Positions 51,403 to 60,944 are shown, counted from the first letter of the stretch. The stretch: 64,000 nucleotides of DNA from Sphingomonas colocasiae (GCF_019880585.1 NZ_JAINVV010000008.1:434001-498000); one strand, 5' to 3'. Notes: a model not told the origin generated them from the letters alone. Made by a program: numbers and translations.

Positions 51403-52866
51403 ATGATCCGTCGCTACGTTTGCTTGCTCGGCTTGCCGGCGCTTTTCGCTTTCCCCGGATCCGTGGCAATCGCACAGAGCGCACCGAGCGCCCAGAACGC
51501 GCCGAGCGCCAAGAACGCACGTTTCGATCTTGCGAAGACACAAGCGGTTCTGACCACCCTCATCAAGCGATCGCTCGCCGACAATGGCATTCCGTCGATG
51601 TCGATCGCGCTGGTTCGCGACGGCAAGATCGTTTGGACGGCGGCGTTCGGCTACGCCAATATGGCCACCCGCACGCCCGCCACCACCGATACGATCTACA
51701 GCACCGGCTCGTCGTTCAAGTCGGTTACCGCGACTGCCCTCATGCAGCTCGCCGAGCAAGGCAAGCTCAGGCTGGATAGCCCGATCAACAATTATCTGGG
51801 CGAAGATACGGTGCAGGATCGGCTGCAGAGCGAGAAGCCGGTGACGTTCACCAATCTGCTGTCCATGTGGTCCGGGCTGATCGGCGGCGCGAATACCCAG
51901 CCGATCTGGGGCCGGACATTGCCGAAATCCATGGAGGCATTCACCGGCAAGCTCTATTCGATCCGGGCAGCCGAAACGAAGTGGGAATACAATAATTTCG
52001 GCTACGGCACGGCGGGTCTTCTGGTGCAGAAGATTTCAGGGGTCGAGTACGAGAAATACGTGGTCGACAATATCCTGAAGCCGATCGGCGTGACGACGCC
52101 TCACCCGGTATACCCCTCGGCCGACATGGTCGAGCGGCTGGCGCTGCCATATTTGGCGGGTGGCTCGCATGGCCAGCCTGTGCCGACGGCCCAAGTGCAT
52201 TTCGACGTGTATCCGGCCGGCGACATATATCTGCGCCCTGCCGACATGGCGCGCTATCTCATCGCGCAACTCAATGGCGGCGTCGTCGACGGTCAGCGGA
52301 TCCTGTCGGAAGAGTCGGTGCGCGAGATGCACAAGCCGCGCTTTGGCGGCGACTATGGCTTCGGGTTCTGGAGCGTGCGTGATCCGGTCTCCGGCCACAC
52401 CATGATCCATCATGGCGGGGCCATCCCGGGCCAGCGGGCATTCCTGGTCGGCGATCTCGATGCCAAGGTCGGCCTCTATTACATGACCAATTCCGATTCC
52501 CTGCCCGATGAGGCTCCGCCCGCCTGGTCGGATGTGACGGATGCAGCCCTCAAGCTGCTGCGCGGAGAGGATTATACCATCCCGGCGGAACGCAAGGGCA
52601 TCGCCGTGAACGACAAGCTGCTCGACAGCTATGTCGGTACCTACGACATGGAGCACGGGAGCTTCGTCATCAGCCGCGAAGGTCGCGCCCTCGTCATTCA
52701 GCAAAAGGGCAATCCGGGAAAAAGTGAACTGCTCGCGGCAACCCCGGAGCGCTTCTCCCAGCGGGGCAGCAGCCGGACGGTTACCTTCGAAGGCGATGGC
52801 GGCAAGATCGACAGGCTCGTCCTGGAGGTCGGCGGCAGACGCATGACGGCGACCCGCGCCAAATAG
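51403..52866 (+). CDS. exported serine hydrolase, beta-lactamase class C-like
   Basis: A 487-residue protein with a signal peptide ending AIAQS. The penicillin-binding fold motifs are SSFK (STGSSFKSVTATAL, nucleophile Ser and Lys), YNN (WEYNNFGYGTAG) and HHGG near residue 340. A C-terminal beta domain follows (LLDSYVGTYDMEHGSF), as in family members with an extra lipocalin-like domain. Such enzymes act as esterases, D-aminopeptidases or beta-lactamases. An ideal AAGGAGG precedes ATG 51403. It stands alone among uronate genes; a role as a deacetylating or deesterifying enzyme is conceivable but unsupported. Confidence 0.85.
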   Translation: MIRRYVCLLGLPALFAFPGSVAIAQSAPSAQNAPSAKNARFDLAKTQAVLTTLIKRSLADNGIPSMSIALVRDGKIVWTAAFGYANMATRTPATTDTIYSTGSSFKSVTATALMQLAEQGKLRLDSPINNYLGEDTVQDRLQSEKPVTFTNLLSMWSGLIGGANTQPIWGRTLPKSMEAFTGKLYSIRAAETKWEYNNFGYGTAGLLVQKISGVEYEKYVVDNILKPIGVTTPHPVYPSADMVERLALPYLAGGSHGQPVPTAQVHFDVYPAGDIYLRPADMARYLIAQLNGGVVDGQRILSEESVREMHKPRFGGDYGFGFWSVRDPVSGHTMIHHGGAIPGQRAFLVGDLDAKVGLYYMTNSDSLPDEAPPAWSDVTDAALKLLRGEDYTIPAERKGIAVNDKLLDSYVGTYDMEHGSFVISREGRALVIQQKGNPGKSELLAATPERFSQRGSSRTVTFEGDGGKIDRLVLEVGGRRMTATRAK

Positions 52867-53239
52867 CTCGGAGCGCTCCACGCAGGACAACGGAGAGCCT
52901 GCGGGATGAGCGGCGGCGGTTCTGCATTGCGGCGGAAGTGCACTTGATCCCTTCAAGCGCAAGGAGCCATAACGTCCTTCGATTGAACGCGCTGTCGCCG
53001 TAATTCCATCGCTCGATTGTCGCGTTCAAGCGATGTGGGTGACCCACATCATCCAGGCGACGATCAGTGAAGCGCAGCCGATTCCAAGCGCAAATTGGGT
53101 CGCGCTTGCGCGCGGAAGGCACCGGCAAATGTCAGCATCGCGCCTGTAAAGACCTGGATCAGCGGAAAGCCGCCCATGCCCGTCTGATTGAGCGCTTCAT
53201 TGAAGCCATCACTGACGCCGTTCAAATAGACGGCTCAAA
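52867..53239. other. gap with a possible membrane-protein relic on the minus strand
   Basis: No intact gene. On the minus strand about 53233-53034 reads YLNGVSDGFNEALNQTG, then FPLIQVFTGAMLTFAGAF, and after a frame change FALGIGCASLIVAWMMW to a stop. Two hydrophobic segments joined by a frameshift look like the decayed C-terminal end of a membrane protein. No family was recognised. Confidence 0.3.
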
Positions 53240-53701
53240 TTATTCCGCCTTCTTCCCCGCCACCGGATACGAGATAATCAGCGACAGCGGCTCGGCCCCC
53301 AACTGCCGGATGCCCACCTGCGCGCCGGCGTAGAGATAGGCGGCCATGCCGGGTTTCAGGCGGTGGGTTTGGCCGTCGGACGTCACGTCACCTTCGCCGG
53401 AGAGGACGTAATAGACCTCGTCATGGTCGATCGGGTGGATGCCGATCGCGGCGCCGGGGTGGAGCACGCGGCGGCGGAATTCCATCGTTCTTGGCCGGGG
53501 CACGGCATCGGAGATGCGATAGGCGGTGCTCATGCCGATCGCGCCGTGCGGCGGCGGTTCCTGGCGGGCAACATCGCGTTCGTCGATGATCACGGCGGGC
53601 GGAGCGCTGGTGGATTGTGCACCGGCGGTCGGCTGGCCAGTGGGCCGCACTCCCATTCCCATGGGCGACAGCAGGAAAAGCGGGAGGAAGGCGGCGATCA
53701 T
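53240..53701 (-). CDS. exported small cupin protein
   Basis: A 153-residue protein with a hydrophobic signal sequence (IAAFLPLFLLSP). One cupin domain: GAAIGIHPIDHDEVYYVLSGEG carries His, His and Glu, and KPGMAAYLYAG the second motif. Its ATG overlaps the pectate lyase stop (ATGA), so it is coupled to pectin cleavage. Small periplasmic cupins near lyases can bind pectin fragments or open 4-deoxyuronate rings (KdgF-like); this is plausible but not shown. Confidence 0.75.
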   Translation of the reverse strand: MIAAFLPLFLLSPMGMGVRPTGQPTAGAQSTSAPPAVIIDERDVARQEPPPHGAIGMSTAYRISDAVPRPRTMEFRRRVLHPGAAIGIHPIDHDEVYYVLSGEGDVTSDGQTHRLKPGMAAYLYAGAQVGIRQLGAEPLSLIISYPVAGKKAE

Positions 53702-55080
53702 CGCCGTATCGCCCGGTCGCGATCCGACAGCACTTCCTGCACCGGGCCGCTGGCACCGGGATAGACGCCGTTTTTCGGCTCCATCGAGGCGAGATCCCAA
53801 TCCTGTTCCACAAAGGGCGCATGGACGGGCTTCACCACCGGATAGGCGCTGACATCCTTTTCATCATCGATGATCGCACCGCGCCCCTCCGCCACGAAGA
53901 ACAGCACGCGCAGATCGTCCGCGTCGCGGTCCCACGGCCGGGCGCCGGCGCGGGCGAGCACATGGGTCTCGACGTCGCGCGCGGCCAGCATGTCCAGCCC
54001 GACGGGCAGGCCGCCGGGCGGCGGCGCCTTTTCCTCGATCAGCCGCGCGCGCGTCTCGCCATAGCGGCCGAACATCGGCAGCGGCCGGCCGTGGCGATCG
54101 ACCGCGATATTGTCCCGCCCGTAATAGCGCAGGTCGCCATCGCCGCCGAGCATCAGGAAAGGCAGACCCTCATCGGTGGAGGGGCCGCCGCGCATCACAT
54201 TGCCGACGGCCGACAGCCGCCCGTCCTGATAGGCATGGCCCGCCCATTCCAGCGCCATCAGGTTGTAATGCACCGCGCGCTTGCCCGGATCGTAGATCAG
54301 GTTGTTGACCAGCGCGGCATGCACGCCGCCCTTCAGCAAAGGACTGCGCTCCACATTATGCGCCCAGACATTGCGGTAGAACAGGATGTTGGCGGCATTG
54401 TCGTGCACCAGCGATCCCTTGCTGTGCTCGCCCTTGGGATGGCTGGAATCGGCGAGCCCCTCGGCTGCGAGATTGTAGGAGAAGGTGATGTCGTGCGATG
54501 CGCCCCTGCGCCATTCGTCCGGCGTGTTACCGGTGAAGCGGGGGCCGCTGGCGGACATGTTCTCGTCCACCCCCCAGGTGAAGGTGCAATGATCGACGAT
54601 CACATTATAGGCGCCGATCGTGGAGAAACTGTCCGCTTCCCAGCCGCTGCGCTTCGCCTGCCCGTCAGCCCCCGTGCGTACGCGGATATGACGAACGATC
54701 ACGTCGTGCGTCTTCAGATCGATGCCGCCCTTGATGATGGTGATGCCAGGGGACGGCGCCGTCTGGCCCGCGATGGTGAGATAGGGCTCCGTGATCTCGA
54801 GCGAACTGCGGCCGAGATCGATGACGCCCGCCACTTCGAACACCACGATGCGCGGCCCGCGCGCCTCCAGCGCGGCGCGCAGCGTGCCCGGCCCCGATGC
54901 CGCCAGGCTGGTGACGCGGATGATCCGGCCGCCGCGCCCGCCCGATGTTTTCGCGCCCCAGCCAACCGCGCCGGGAAAGGCTGTCGCTTGCGATGGCGCA
55001 GGGGCGGATGCGGGCAAATCGGCAGCCGCGACGGGGACCACCAGCAGCAATGCGGACAGGAATGCGGGGGTTTTGATCAT
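53698..55080 (-). CDS. exported pectate lyase (PL1-like)
   Basis: A 460-residue secreted protein, signal peptide ending PVAAA. FPGAVGWGAKTSGGRGG is the typical start of PL1 parallel beta-helix lyases; DHCTFTWGVDENMSA and KGSLVHDNAANI are central strands, with repeated N/D-rich turns. It would cut polygalacturonate by beta-elimination to give unsaturated oligomers for the TBDR. It is divergent from that TBDR, with two ACCGGT operators in the shared 249-base promoter. Confidence 0.88.
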   Translation of the reverse strand: MIKTPAFLSALLLVVPVAAADLPASAPAPSQATAFPGAVGWGAKTSGGRGGRIIRVTSLAASGPGTLRAALEARGPRIVVFEVAGVIDLGRSSLEITEPYLTIAGQTAPSPGITIIKGGIDLKTHDVIVRHIRVRTGADGQAKRSGWEADSFSTIGAYNVIVDHCTFTWGVDENMSASGPRFTGNTPDEWRRGASHDITFSYNLAAEGLADSSHPKGEHSKGSLVHDNAANILFYRNVWAHNVERSPLLKGGVHAALVNNLIYDPGKRAVHYNLMALEWAGHAYQDGRLSAVGNVMRGGPSTDEGLPFLMLGGDGDLRYYGRDNIAVDRHGRPLPMFGRYGETRARLIEEKAPPPGGLPVGLDMLAARDVETHVLARAGARPWDRDADDLRVLFFVAEGRGAIIDDEKDVSAYPVVKPVHAPFVEQDWDLASMEPKNGVYPGASGPVQEVLSDRDRAIRR

Positions 55081-55140
55081 CGGTCATCCTTCTCCAATCG
55101 CCTTCTTGACACGAACGCCATAACTGCACAATATTCTTAT

Positions 55141-55152
55141 GACACCGGTATC
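55141..55152. promoter_or_regulatory. LacI-type operator L3
   Basis: GACACCGGTATC, one mismatch from the consensus, 61 bases upstream of the pectate lyase start. Confidence 0.6.
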
Positions 55153-55282
55153 TATGACGGAAAATCGTCGGTTGCCGGCTCCACTGGGCGCGTTGCCCAC
55201 GCGGAAAAACGGGGGAAAACGCCTGAAAAGCGCCCCGGAATGGAGAGATGCAGGCGCGTCGCTTTACGGCGCGAATCGAAAA

Positions 55283-55294
55283 GACACCGGTGTC
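55283..55294. promoter_or_regulatory. LacI-type operator L4
   Basis: GACACCGGTGTC, a perfect 12-base palindrome, 36 bases upstream of the large TBDR start. It is the strongest of the four copies. Confidence 0.65.
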
Positions 55295-55329
55295 AAAACA
55301 ACCGGTCGACGATAGAAGGGGAAGGTTCG

Positions 55330-58167
55330 ATGAAATCCGCACTGATCGCCAGCCATGTCGCCAGGCTGTTCGCCGCCGCCTCCCTGGGCGTGATCGCCAT
55401 CGGGCAGGCGCAAGCACAGGCCCAGACGCCGCAAGCCGATGCGCCCGCGCCTGAAAATGAAGACATCATCGTCACCGGCTTTCGCGCATCGCTGAACGCC
55501 GCGCTGGATGTGAAACGCGAATCGATCGGCGTGGTCGACGTGATCAAGGCTGAGGACATCGCCGATTTCCCCGACAACAATCTGGCGGAATCGATCCAGC
55601 GCATCCCCGGCGTCGCGATCAACCGCGATCAGGGCGAAGGGCGCAACATCTCCGTGCGCGGGCTTGGACCCATCTTCACGCGCGTGCGCATCAACGGGAT
55701 AGAGGGGCTTTCCACCACCGGCGGTTCGGACGCGTCGGGCGGCGCGAACCGCGGGCGCCAGTTCGATTTCAACACTTTCGCGTCCGAACTGTTCAATTCG
55801 ATCACGGTGCGCAAGACGGCCTCGGCCGATGTCGAGGAAGGGTCGCTGGGCGCCACCGTCGATCTGCAGACGGCGCGGCCGTTCGATTACAAGGATGATT
55901 TCACGCTGGCCGGTTCGGCGGCGGTGGGCCTCAACGATTTCTCCAACGCGGTCGATCCCAAGCTGGCGGGCCTGGTTTCCGCCAAGTTCGCGGACGGGCG
56001 GATCGGCGTGCTGCTGTCCGCCGCCTATAGCGAGCGCGGCATTTTCGAGGAGGGGCCGTCGACGGTGCGCTGGGAACGCGGCACCGACAATGGCGGCTTC
56101 GCCCCGGCATCGACGTTGCCGACAGGCGCCACCCAGGGTTATGCCTTTTTCGCGCCGCGCATCCCGCGTTACGACAGTTATCGCTACAGCACCAAGCGGC
56201 TGGGGCTGACCGGATCGATCCAGTGGCAGCCGAGCGACGCGACGCTGCTGACCTTCGACGCGCTCTATTCCAACTTCAAGTCGAACCGCGCCGAACAATA
56301 TCTGGAGGCGATCTCGTTCAGCCGTTCGGGCACGGGCAAGCCGCAGACGGTGATCCGGCCGGGCGCGGTGGTGGATGCCACCAACAGCCTGGTGAAGGGG
56401 GTGTTCGACAATGTCGATATCCGCGTGGAATCGCGCTATGACGAACTGGAAACCGAATTCCAGCAATATACGCTGTCGCTGCACCAGGAATTTGGGGACC
56501 GGCTGCGGCTGGACCTGCTGGGCGGCTATTCCAAATCCGATTTCTCCAACCCGATCCAGACGACGATCGCGCTCGATGCCAACAATGTGCAGGGCTACAG
56601 CTTCGATTTCACCAGCGGGCGCAACCCGATCTTCAACTATGGCAATCTGAACGTCGCCAATGCCGGTGCCTGGACTTTGGGCGAGATCCGCCTGCGCCCG
56701 CAATATGTGCAGAATGATTTCAAGAACGGTCGCTTCCAGTTCGAATATGACGCGACGGACGCTGTGAAGCTGCGCCTGGGCGGCGATTACAAGAAATACA
56801 GCTTCGATTCGCAGGAATATCGCCGCGCGAGCGAAACGGCGGTGCCGGCGCTGGCGCCGGGCCAGCTCGCGGGGCTGACCCGGCTCTATTCGATGAGCCC
56901 GGACACGCCGACCAACGGCACGCCATCCAGCTTCATCATCCCCAATCTGGGCGCGTTCGCCGAAGCCTTCGGCATCTATTCGAACAGCGGCATCTATGCG
57001 CTGACAGGCACCAACAACAGCAACGCGCAGGGCAATTGGCGCGCGGTGAGCGAGCGCGACATCGGCGGCTATGTGCAGGCGGTGGGCGATTTCGACCTGG
57101 GCGGCATGCGGCTGCGCGGCGATGTGGGCGTGCGTTATGTCGACACGCGCCAGCGTTCGGCGGGCTATACCGGCGGCGCGCTGGCCGTGCTCGTCGCCGA
57201 CGAGCGCAGCTATGGCGAATGGCTGCCCTCGCTGAACCTGAGCCTGGAGCTCAATCGCGACATGATCGTGCGCGGCGCGGTGGCGCGGGTGATGACGCGG
57301 CCGAACCTGGGCAACCTCAATCCCACCGGCGCCTTCAGCATTTCCGGCGGCAACCGCACCTACAATATCGGCAATCCGGCGGTGGAGCCGATCATCGCGG
57401 TGGATTACGACCTGTCGTTCGAATGGTATTTCGCACGCGAATCCGCGCTGGTCGTCGGGCTGTTCTACAAGGATATCTCCAGCTTCGTCGCCAACACCGC
57501 GCAATCGATCCCGTTCAACCAGCTCGGCCTGCCCGATTCCCTCATCACCGGCCCCAACGGCCAGTTGCTGATCCAGCCGACCGACCTGATCACGGTCACC
57601 CAGCCGCTGAACAGCAAGGGCGGCACGCTGAAGGGGCTGGAGGTCGGCTTCCAGACGCCGTTCCGCTTCCTGCCCGGCTTCCTGAGCAATCTGGGCGTGC
57701 AGGCCAACTACACCTACGTCAAATCGAACATCGAATATCCGCTGTCGACCGCGGCGGGCGCGCCGGTGGTGATCCGGCCGCTGACCGACCTGTCGAAGCA
57801 CAGCGCCAATGCGACGCTCTATTATGAGGACAAGCGCTTCAGCCTGCGCGGATCGGTCGCCTATCGCAGCGGCTATGTGCAGGCCGGCGGCGTGCCGGGC
57901 CGCAACGGCGTGGCGCCGGGTGCGGGGCCGAATTTCAACCCCAATGCCGGCCAGCCGACCTTCAACGACGTGGAGGGTGTGCATTCGACGATCAATGTCG
58001 ACATGTCCGCATCGCTGAAGGTGACCGAGAATGTCACGCTCACCTTCGAGGCGATCAACCTGACCGACGAATATATCGACCAGTATATCGACAGCGCCGC
58101 CGACCGGCTGAGCGTGTATCACCATACCGGCCGGCAATTCTATTTCGGCGCGCGCTTCAAATTCTGA
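55330..58167 (+). CDS. TonB-dependent receptor, TonB-Xanth-Caul type (oligouronide uptake)
   Basis: A 945-residue receptor, long as usual for this carbohydrate-linked subfamily. Signal peptide ends AQAQ; EDIIVTGFRASLNAALDVKR and DIADFPDNNLAESIQRIPGV are hallmarks of the subfamily; plug motif NISVRGLGPIFTRVRING; barrel ends YFGARFKF. It probably imports oligogalacturonides released by the divergent pectate lyase. ATG 55330 follows GGGGAAGG. The perfect ACCGGT palindrome upstream places it under the LacI regulator. Confidence 0.92.
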   Translation: MKSALIASHVARLFAAASLGVIAIGQAQAQAQTPQADAPAPENEDIIVTGFRASLNAALDVKRESIGVVDVIKAEDIADFPDNNLAESIQRIPGVAINRDQGEGRNISVRGLGPIFTRVRINGIEGLSTTGGSDASGGANRGRQFDFNTFASELFNSITVRKTASADVEEGSLGATVDLQTARPFDYKDDFTLAGSAAVGLNDFSNAVDPKLAGLVSAKFADGRIGVLLSAAYSERGIFEEGPSTVRWERGTDNGGFAPASTLPTGATQGYAFFAPRIPRYDSYRYSTKRLGLTGSIQWQPSDATLLTFDALYSNFKSNRAEQYLEAISFSRSGTGKPQTVIRPGAVVDATNSLVKGVFDNVDIRVESRYDELETEFQQYTLSLHQEFGDRLRLDLLGGYSKSDFSNPIQTTIALDANNVQGYSFDFTSGRNPIFNYGNLNVANAGAWTLGEIRLRPQYVQNDFKNGRFQFEYDATDAVKLRLGGDYKKYSFDSQEYRRASETAVPALAPGQLAGLTRLYSMSPDTPTNGTPSSFIIPNLGAFAEAFGIYSNSGIYALTGTNNSNAQGNWRAVSERDIGGYVQAVGDFDLGGMRLRGDVGVRYVDTRQRSAGYTGGALAVLVADERSYGEWLPSLNLSLELNRDMIVRGAVARVMTRPNLGNLNPTGAFSISGGNRTYNIGNPAVEPIIAVDYDLSFEWYFARESALVVGLFYKDISSFVANTAQSIPFNQLGLPDSLITGPNGQLLIQPTDLITVTQPLNSKGGTLKGLEVGFQTPFRFLPGFLSNLGVQANYTYVKSNIEYPLSTAAGAPVVIRPLTDLSKHSANATLYYEDKRFSLRGSVAYRSGYVQAGGVPGRNGVAPGAGPNFNPNAGQPTFNDVEGVHSTINVDMSASLKVTENVTLTFEAINLTDEYIDQYIDSAADRLSVYHHTGRQFYFGARFKF

Positions 58168-58181
58168 GGGGGGCGACAGCC

Positions 58182-58213
58182 GGCATGCTCGCGGCTTCGG
58201 CAGCGGGCATGCC
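58182..58213. terminator. hairpin between TBDR and uronate dehydrogenase genes
   Basis: GGCATGC and GCATGCC pair around an 18-base loop, 15 bases after the TBDR stop, between convergent genes. No T-run; a weak terminator candidate. Confidence 0.35.
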
Positions 58214-58276
58214 CCTCACTCCATCATGATCATCGCGATTGCGAGTTGCGTGCTTCACGCTTCGCGCGGCCCGCTA

Positions 58277-59104
58277 TCATCGGCCGGCCGGCAGGTCGCG
58301 GGTATAATATTTGCGGCAGAAGCCGGCGCCCTGATAGCGTTCCGCGACGGGATCGCCGCTGGTGAGCCCTTCGATCGCGGAGGCATGGGGATCGGCGCTG
58401 TCCTGCGGCTGCCAGCCGATCACTTCGCGTGCATCGCCTTGCCACCATGTCATCCGCCGGTTGTTCGATACGCCCCAGATCGGGATGCAGCCGACCGCTT
58501 CCGCCAGCACGCTGCGCTCGACCAGACGAACCAGATCGGGATGCGACAGCCAGGTGGTGAGCATCCGGTCTTCGGTCGGCTGCGGGCGGCTGACGCCGAT
58601 GCGGACCAGCACGCTTTCGACGCCGTGCTTGTCCCAATAGAGCCGTGCCATCATTTCCCCGTAAGTCTTGGACAGGGCATAATAACCGTCGGGCCGCATC
58701 GGGCTGTCCGCCGTCACCGTCACGCCCCGCTCGTAAAAGCCGGCGACATGATGCGAGGATGCGAAGACCACCCGCGCGCCCACCTGCCGCGCCGCTTCGT
58801 AGACATGATAGACGCCCCGGATATTGGGGCCGAGCACGGCATCGAAGGGTTCCTCCATCGAGACTCCGCCGAAATGGAGGATGGTCCCGCATCCCTCGGC
58901 CAGGCTGCGGATCGCGGCCTCGTCCTCCAGATCGGCAAGCGTGAATGCCGCCCCGTCGGGCAGCGCCGCGAGAAAGGCCAGCCGGTCGGTAAGGCGCAAC
59001 TGCCAGCCTTGGGCCGACAGGGCCTGGGCAAGCATGGTTCCCAGCGCGCCTGATGCGCCGGTCAGCAGCACCGGCTTCGATGGTCTCTCCGATATTGTCG
59101 TCAT
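58277..59104 (-). CDS. udh: uronate dehydrogenase (NAD-dependent)
   Basis: A 275-residue extended SDR of usual Udh length. Cofactor loop LLTGASGALG (residues 14-23), Ser in FASSHHVAGFY, and the catalytic Tyr142-x3-Lys146 in YYALSKTYGE; VSNNRRMTWW is also Udh-typical. It oxidises galacturonate or glucuronate to the aldarolactone. ATG 59104 overlaps the lactonase stop (ATGA). It is the last gene of a six- or seven-gene operon for oxidative uronate use. Confidence 0.88.
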   Translation of the reverse strand: MTTISERPSKPVLLTGASGALGTMLAQALSAQGWQLRLTDRLAFLAALPDGAAFTLADLEDEAAIRSLAEGCGTILHFGGVSMEEPFDAVLGPNIRGVYHVYEAARQVGARVVFASSHHVAGFYERGVTVTADSPMRPDGYYALSKTYGEMMARLYWDKHGVESVLVRIGVSRPQPTEDRMLTTWLSHPDLVRLVERSVLAEAVGCIPIWGVSNNRRMTWWQGDAREVIGWQPQDSADPHASAIEGLTSGDPVAERYQGAGFCRKYYTRDLPAGR

Positions 59105-60207
59105 CCAGCGTCATCCTGGCTTGGGGGGACATCGCAAAAGGCGATCGCGCTCGGGCTCCCGCACTGTGCGACGACTGCCCTGAACGAGAGCCGGCCATCG
59201 CCCGGAGCGCATGCGAACGCGGAAATCCGCCCCTCGCCTTCGGACGCGACAAGCAGATCGCCATTCCCGGGATCCGGCATCATGAAGCGCGGGCATGCGC
59301 CGTTCGCCGGCACCCACTCCACCGACCGGATCCGCATCGCCGCAGAATCGAAGGCGAACTGGGCGATGCTGTCATGCCCCCGGTTGGAGACGTAGAGGCT
59401 GCGTCCATCGGGCGAGATCACGATCGCCGATGCGGTGTTGGCCGCGAACATGTCCGCCGGCAGCGTCGATGCCAGGCAGAGCGGACGGATGCTGCCCGAC
59501 GCCGCATTCCAGCCGCACAGGACGAGCGAGCACTCGATCTCGTTGACGACGAACAGCACGGGAAGCGTCGGGTGGAAAACGAGATGCCGGGGCCCGGCGC
59601 CCGGCCGCATCGCCGCATGACCATCATCGCGCAATCGCAGCCGGCCGCGCGCATCGTCGAATTCGAAAACCAGCACGCGATCGAGCCCCTTGGCGGGCAC
59701 CAGCAGATAGCGGCCCGACGGATCGAACACGACCTGATGCGGCTGCGCGCTGAACTGCTCGGATCGCGGTCCCGATCCGGCGGGCAGGTCGACATGTTGT
59801 GCAACCGCACCCAGCGCGCCGTCGTCCCCCACCGGCAACAGGCTGAGCGATCCGCTGTCATGGTTCGCGACGATCAGGAAACGCCCGCTCGGATCGAGCG
59901 CATGATGCACGCCGTTGAGGCCGCCGGTCGATGCATGGTTGATCAGCCTGAGCCTGCCGGCGACGGGATCGATCGCGAAGGCGGACGCATGGCGCCCGTC
60001 ACCATAGATGCAGAACAAGCGGTTGCGCCGCGCATCGACGCTCAGAAACGACGGATTGTCGAACGCCGCCAGGCCGGGGAGCGCGCGCCATGCCGGGGCG
60101 TCGGCATGATAGGCGGAGATGCCCGTCCCGCGCGCCCCGCGATGTTGCGTGGTGAAACATCCCACGAATGCGGTGCGGCGCGGGTGCGATCGGGCAGGCC
60201 TCGCCAC
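59101..60207 (-). CDS. lactonase, 6-phosphogluconolactonase-type beta-propeller
   Basis: About 368 residues built of repeated beta-propeller blades (GVHHALDPSGRFLIVAN, HQVVFDPSGRYLLVP, GPRHLVFHPTLPVLFVV, SAIVISPDGRSLYVSN), as in the Pgl/YbhE lactonases. Next to uronate dehydrogenase it most likely opens the aldarolactone. Start inferred as GTG 60207, one base after the RraA-like stop, with AAGGCC upstream; no ATG fits without overlapping the previous gene. No signal peptide seen. Confidence 0.8.
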   Translation of the reverse strand: MARPARSHPRRTAFVGCFTTQHRGARGTGISAYHADAPAWRALPGLAAFDNPSFLSVDARRNRLFCIYGDGRHASAFAIDPVAGRLRLINHASTGGLNGVHHALDPSGRFLIVANHDSGSLSLLPVGDDGALGAVAQHVDLPAGSGPRSEQFSAQPHQVVFDPSGRYLLVPAKGLDRVLVFEFDDARGRLRLRDDGHAAMRPGAGPRHLVFHPTLPVLFVVNEIECSLVLCGWNAASGSIRPLCLASTLPADMFAANTASAIVISPDGRSLYVSNRGHDSIAQFAFDSAAMRIRSVEWVPANGACPRFMMPDPGNGDLLVASEGEGRISAFACAPGDGRLSFRAVVAQCGSPSAIAFCDVPPSQDDAG

Positions 60208-60208
60208 C

Positions 60209-60922
60209 TCAGGCCTTGGCCGCCAGATGCTCCTTGAAACGGCGCTTATTGTCCTCATTGGGCGGATAGAGACCGGGCAGGCTGGCGCCGGCGCGGACTT
60301 CGCCGAGGATCCAGTCCTCCAGCTTTTCCTGTTCGATCGCGAGATCGGCGATCTCCGCCGCGATCGCCTGGGGCACGACCACCGCGCCGTCGCTGTCGGC
60401 GACGATCAGATCGTCGGGGAATATGGCGACGCCGCCGCAGCCGATCGGCTCCTGCCAGTTGACGAAGGTCAGCCCGGCGACCGAAGGCGGCGATGCCACG
60501 CCGCTGCACCAGACCGGCAATTCGGTTTCGAGCACGCCGGCGACATCGCGCATCACCCCGTCGGTGACGAGCGCGGTCACCTCGCGCAGCTTGATCCGTT
60601 CGCAGAGAATGTCGCCGAAGATGCCGGCATCCTGCACGCCCATCGCATCGACGACGACGATGCAGCCCGCCGGCATCGCCTCGATCGCGGCGCGCGTGGA
60701 GATCGGCGATCCCCAGGATTCGGGCGTGGCGAGATCCTCGCGCGCCGGCACGAACCTGAGCGTGAACGCCGGCCCCACCAGCCTGCCCTGGCCGGGCTTC
60801 AGCGGCATCGCGCCGCGCAGCCAGACGTTGCGCAGGCCCTTCTTCAGAAGCACCGTCGTCAGCGTCGCGGTGGAAATGGTCGCGAGTTTCTCGATCACGG
60901 CCGTCATGTCTGTCTTGCTCAT
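60209..60922 (-). CDS. RraA-like/HMG-aldolase family protein
   Basis: About 237 residues. GVQDAGIFGDILCERIK and VTDGVMRDVAGV are the conserved substrate and Mg-binding motifs (G..D and RD) of RraA-like aldolases. Related enzymes cleave 4-hydroxy-4-methyl-2-oxoglutarate or 4-carboxy-4-hydroxy-2-oxoadipate, or act on sugar-acid intermediates. In this operon a retro-aldol step on a keto-deoxy aldarate is a reasonable guess. ATG 60922 or 60934. Confidence 0.78.
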   Translation of the reverse strand: MSKTDMTAVIEKLATISTATLTTVLLKKGLRNVWLRGAMPLKPGQGRLVGPAFTLRFVPAREDLATPESWGSPISTRAAIEAMPAGCIVVVDAMGVQDAGIFGDILCERIKLREVTALVTDGVMRDVAGVLETELPVWCSGVASPPSVAGLTFVNWQEPIGCGGVAIFPDDLIVADSDGAVVVPQAIAAEIADLAIEQEKLEDWILGEVRAGASLPGLYPPNEDNKRRFKEHLAAKA

Positions 60923-60944
60923 AAGCTGTTCCATCTGCTGATCG

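Noticed and set aside
55264-58137. Minus-strand open frame of 957 codons opposite the large TBDR
   Set aside because: Shadow of the receptor gene; no ribosome site or family motif.
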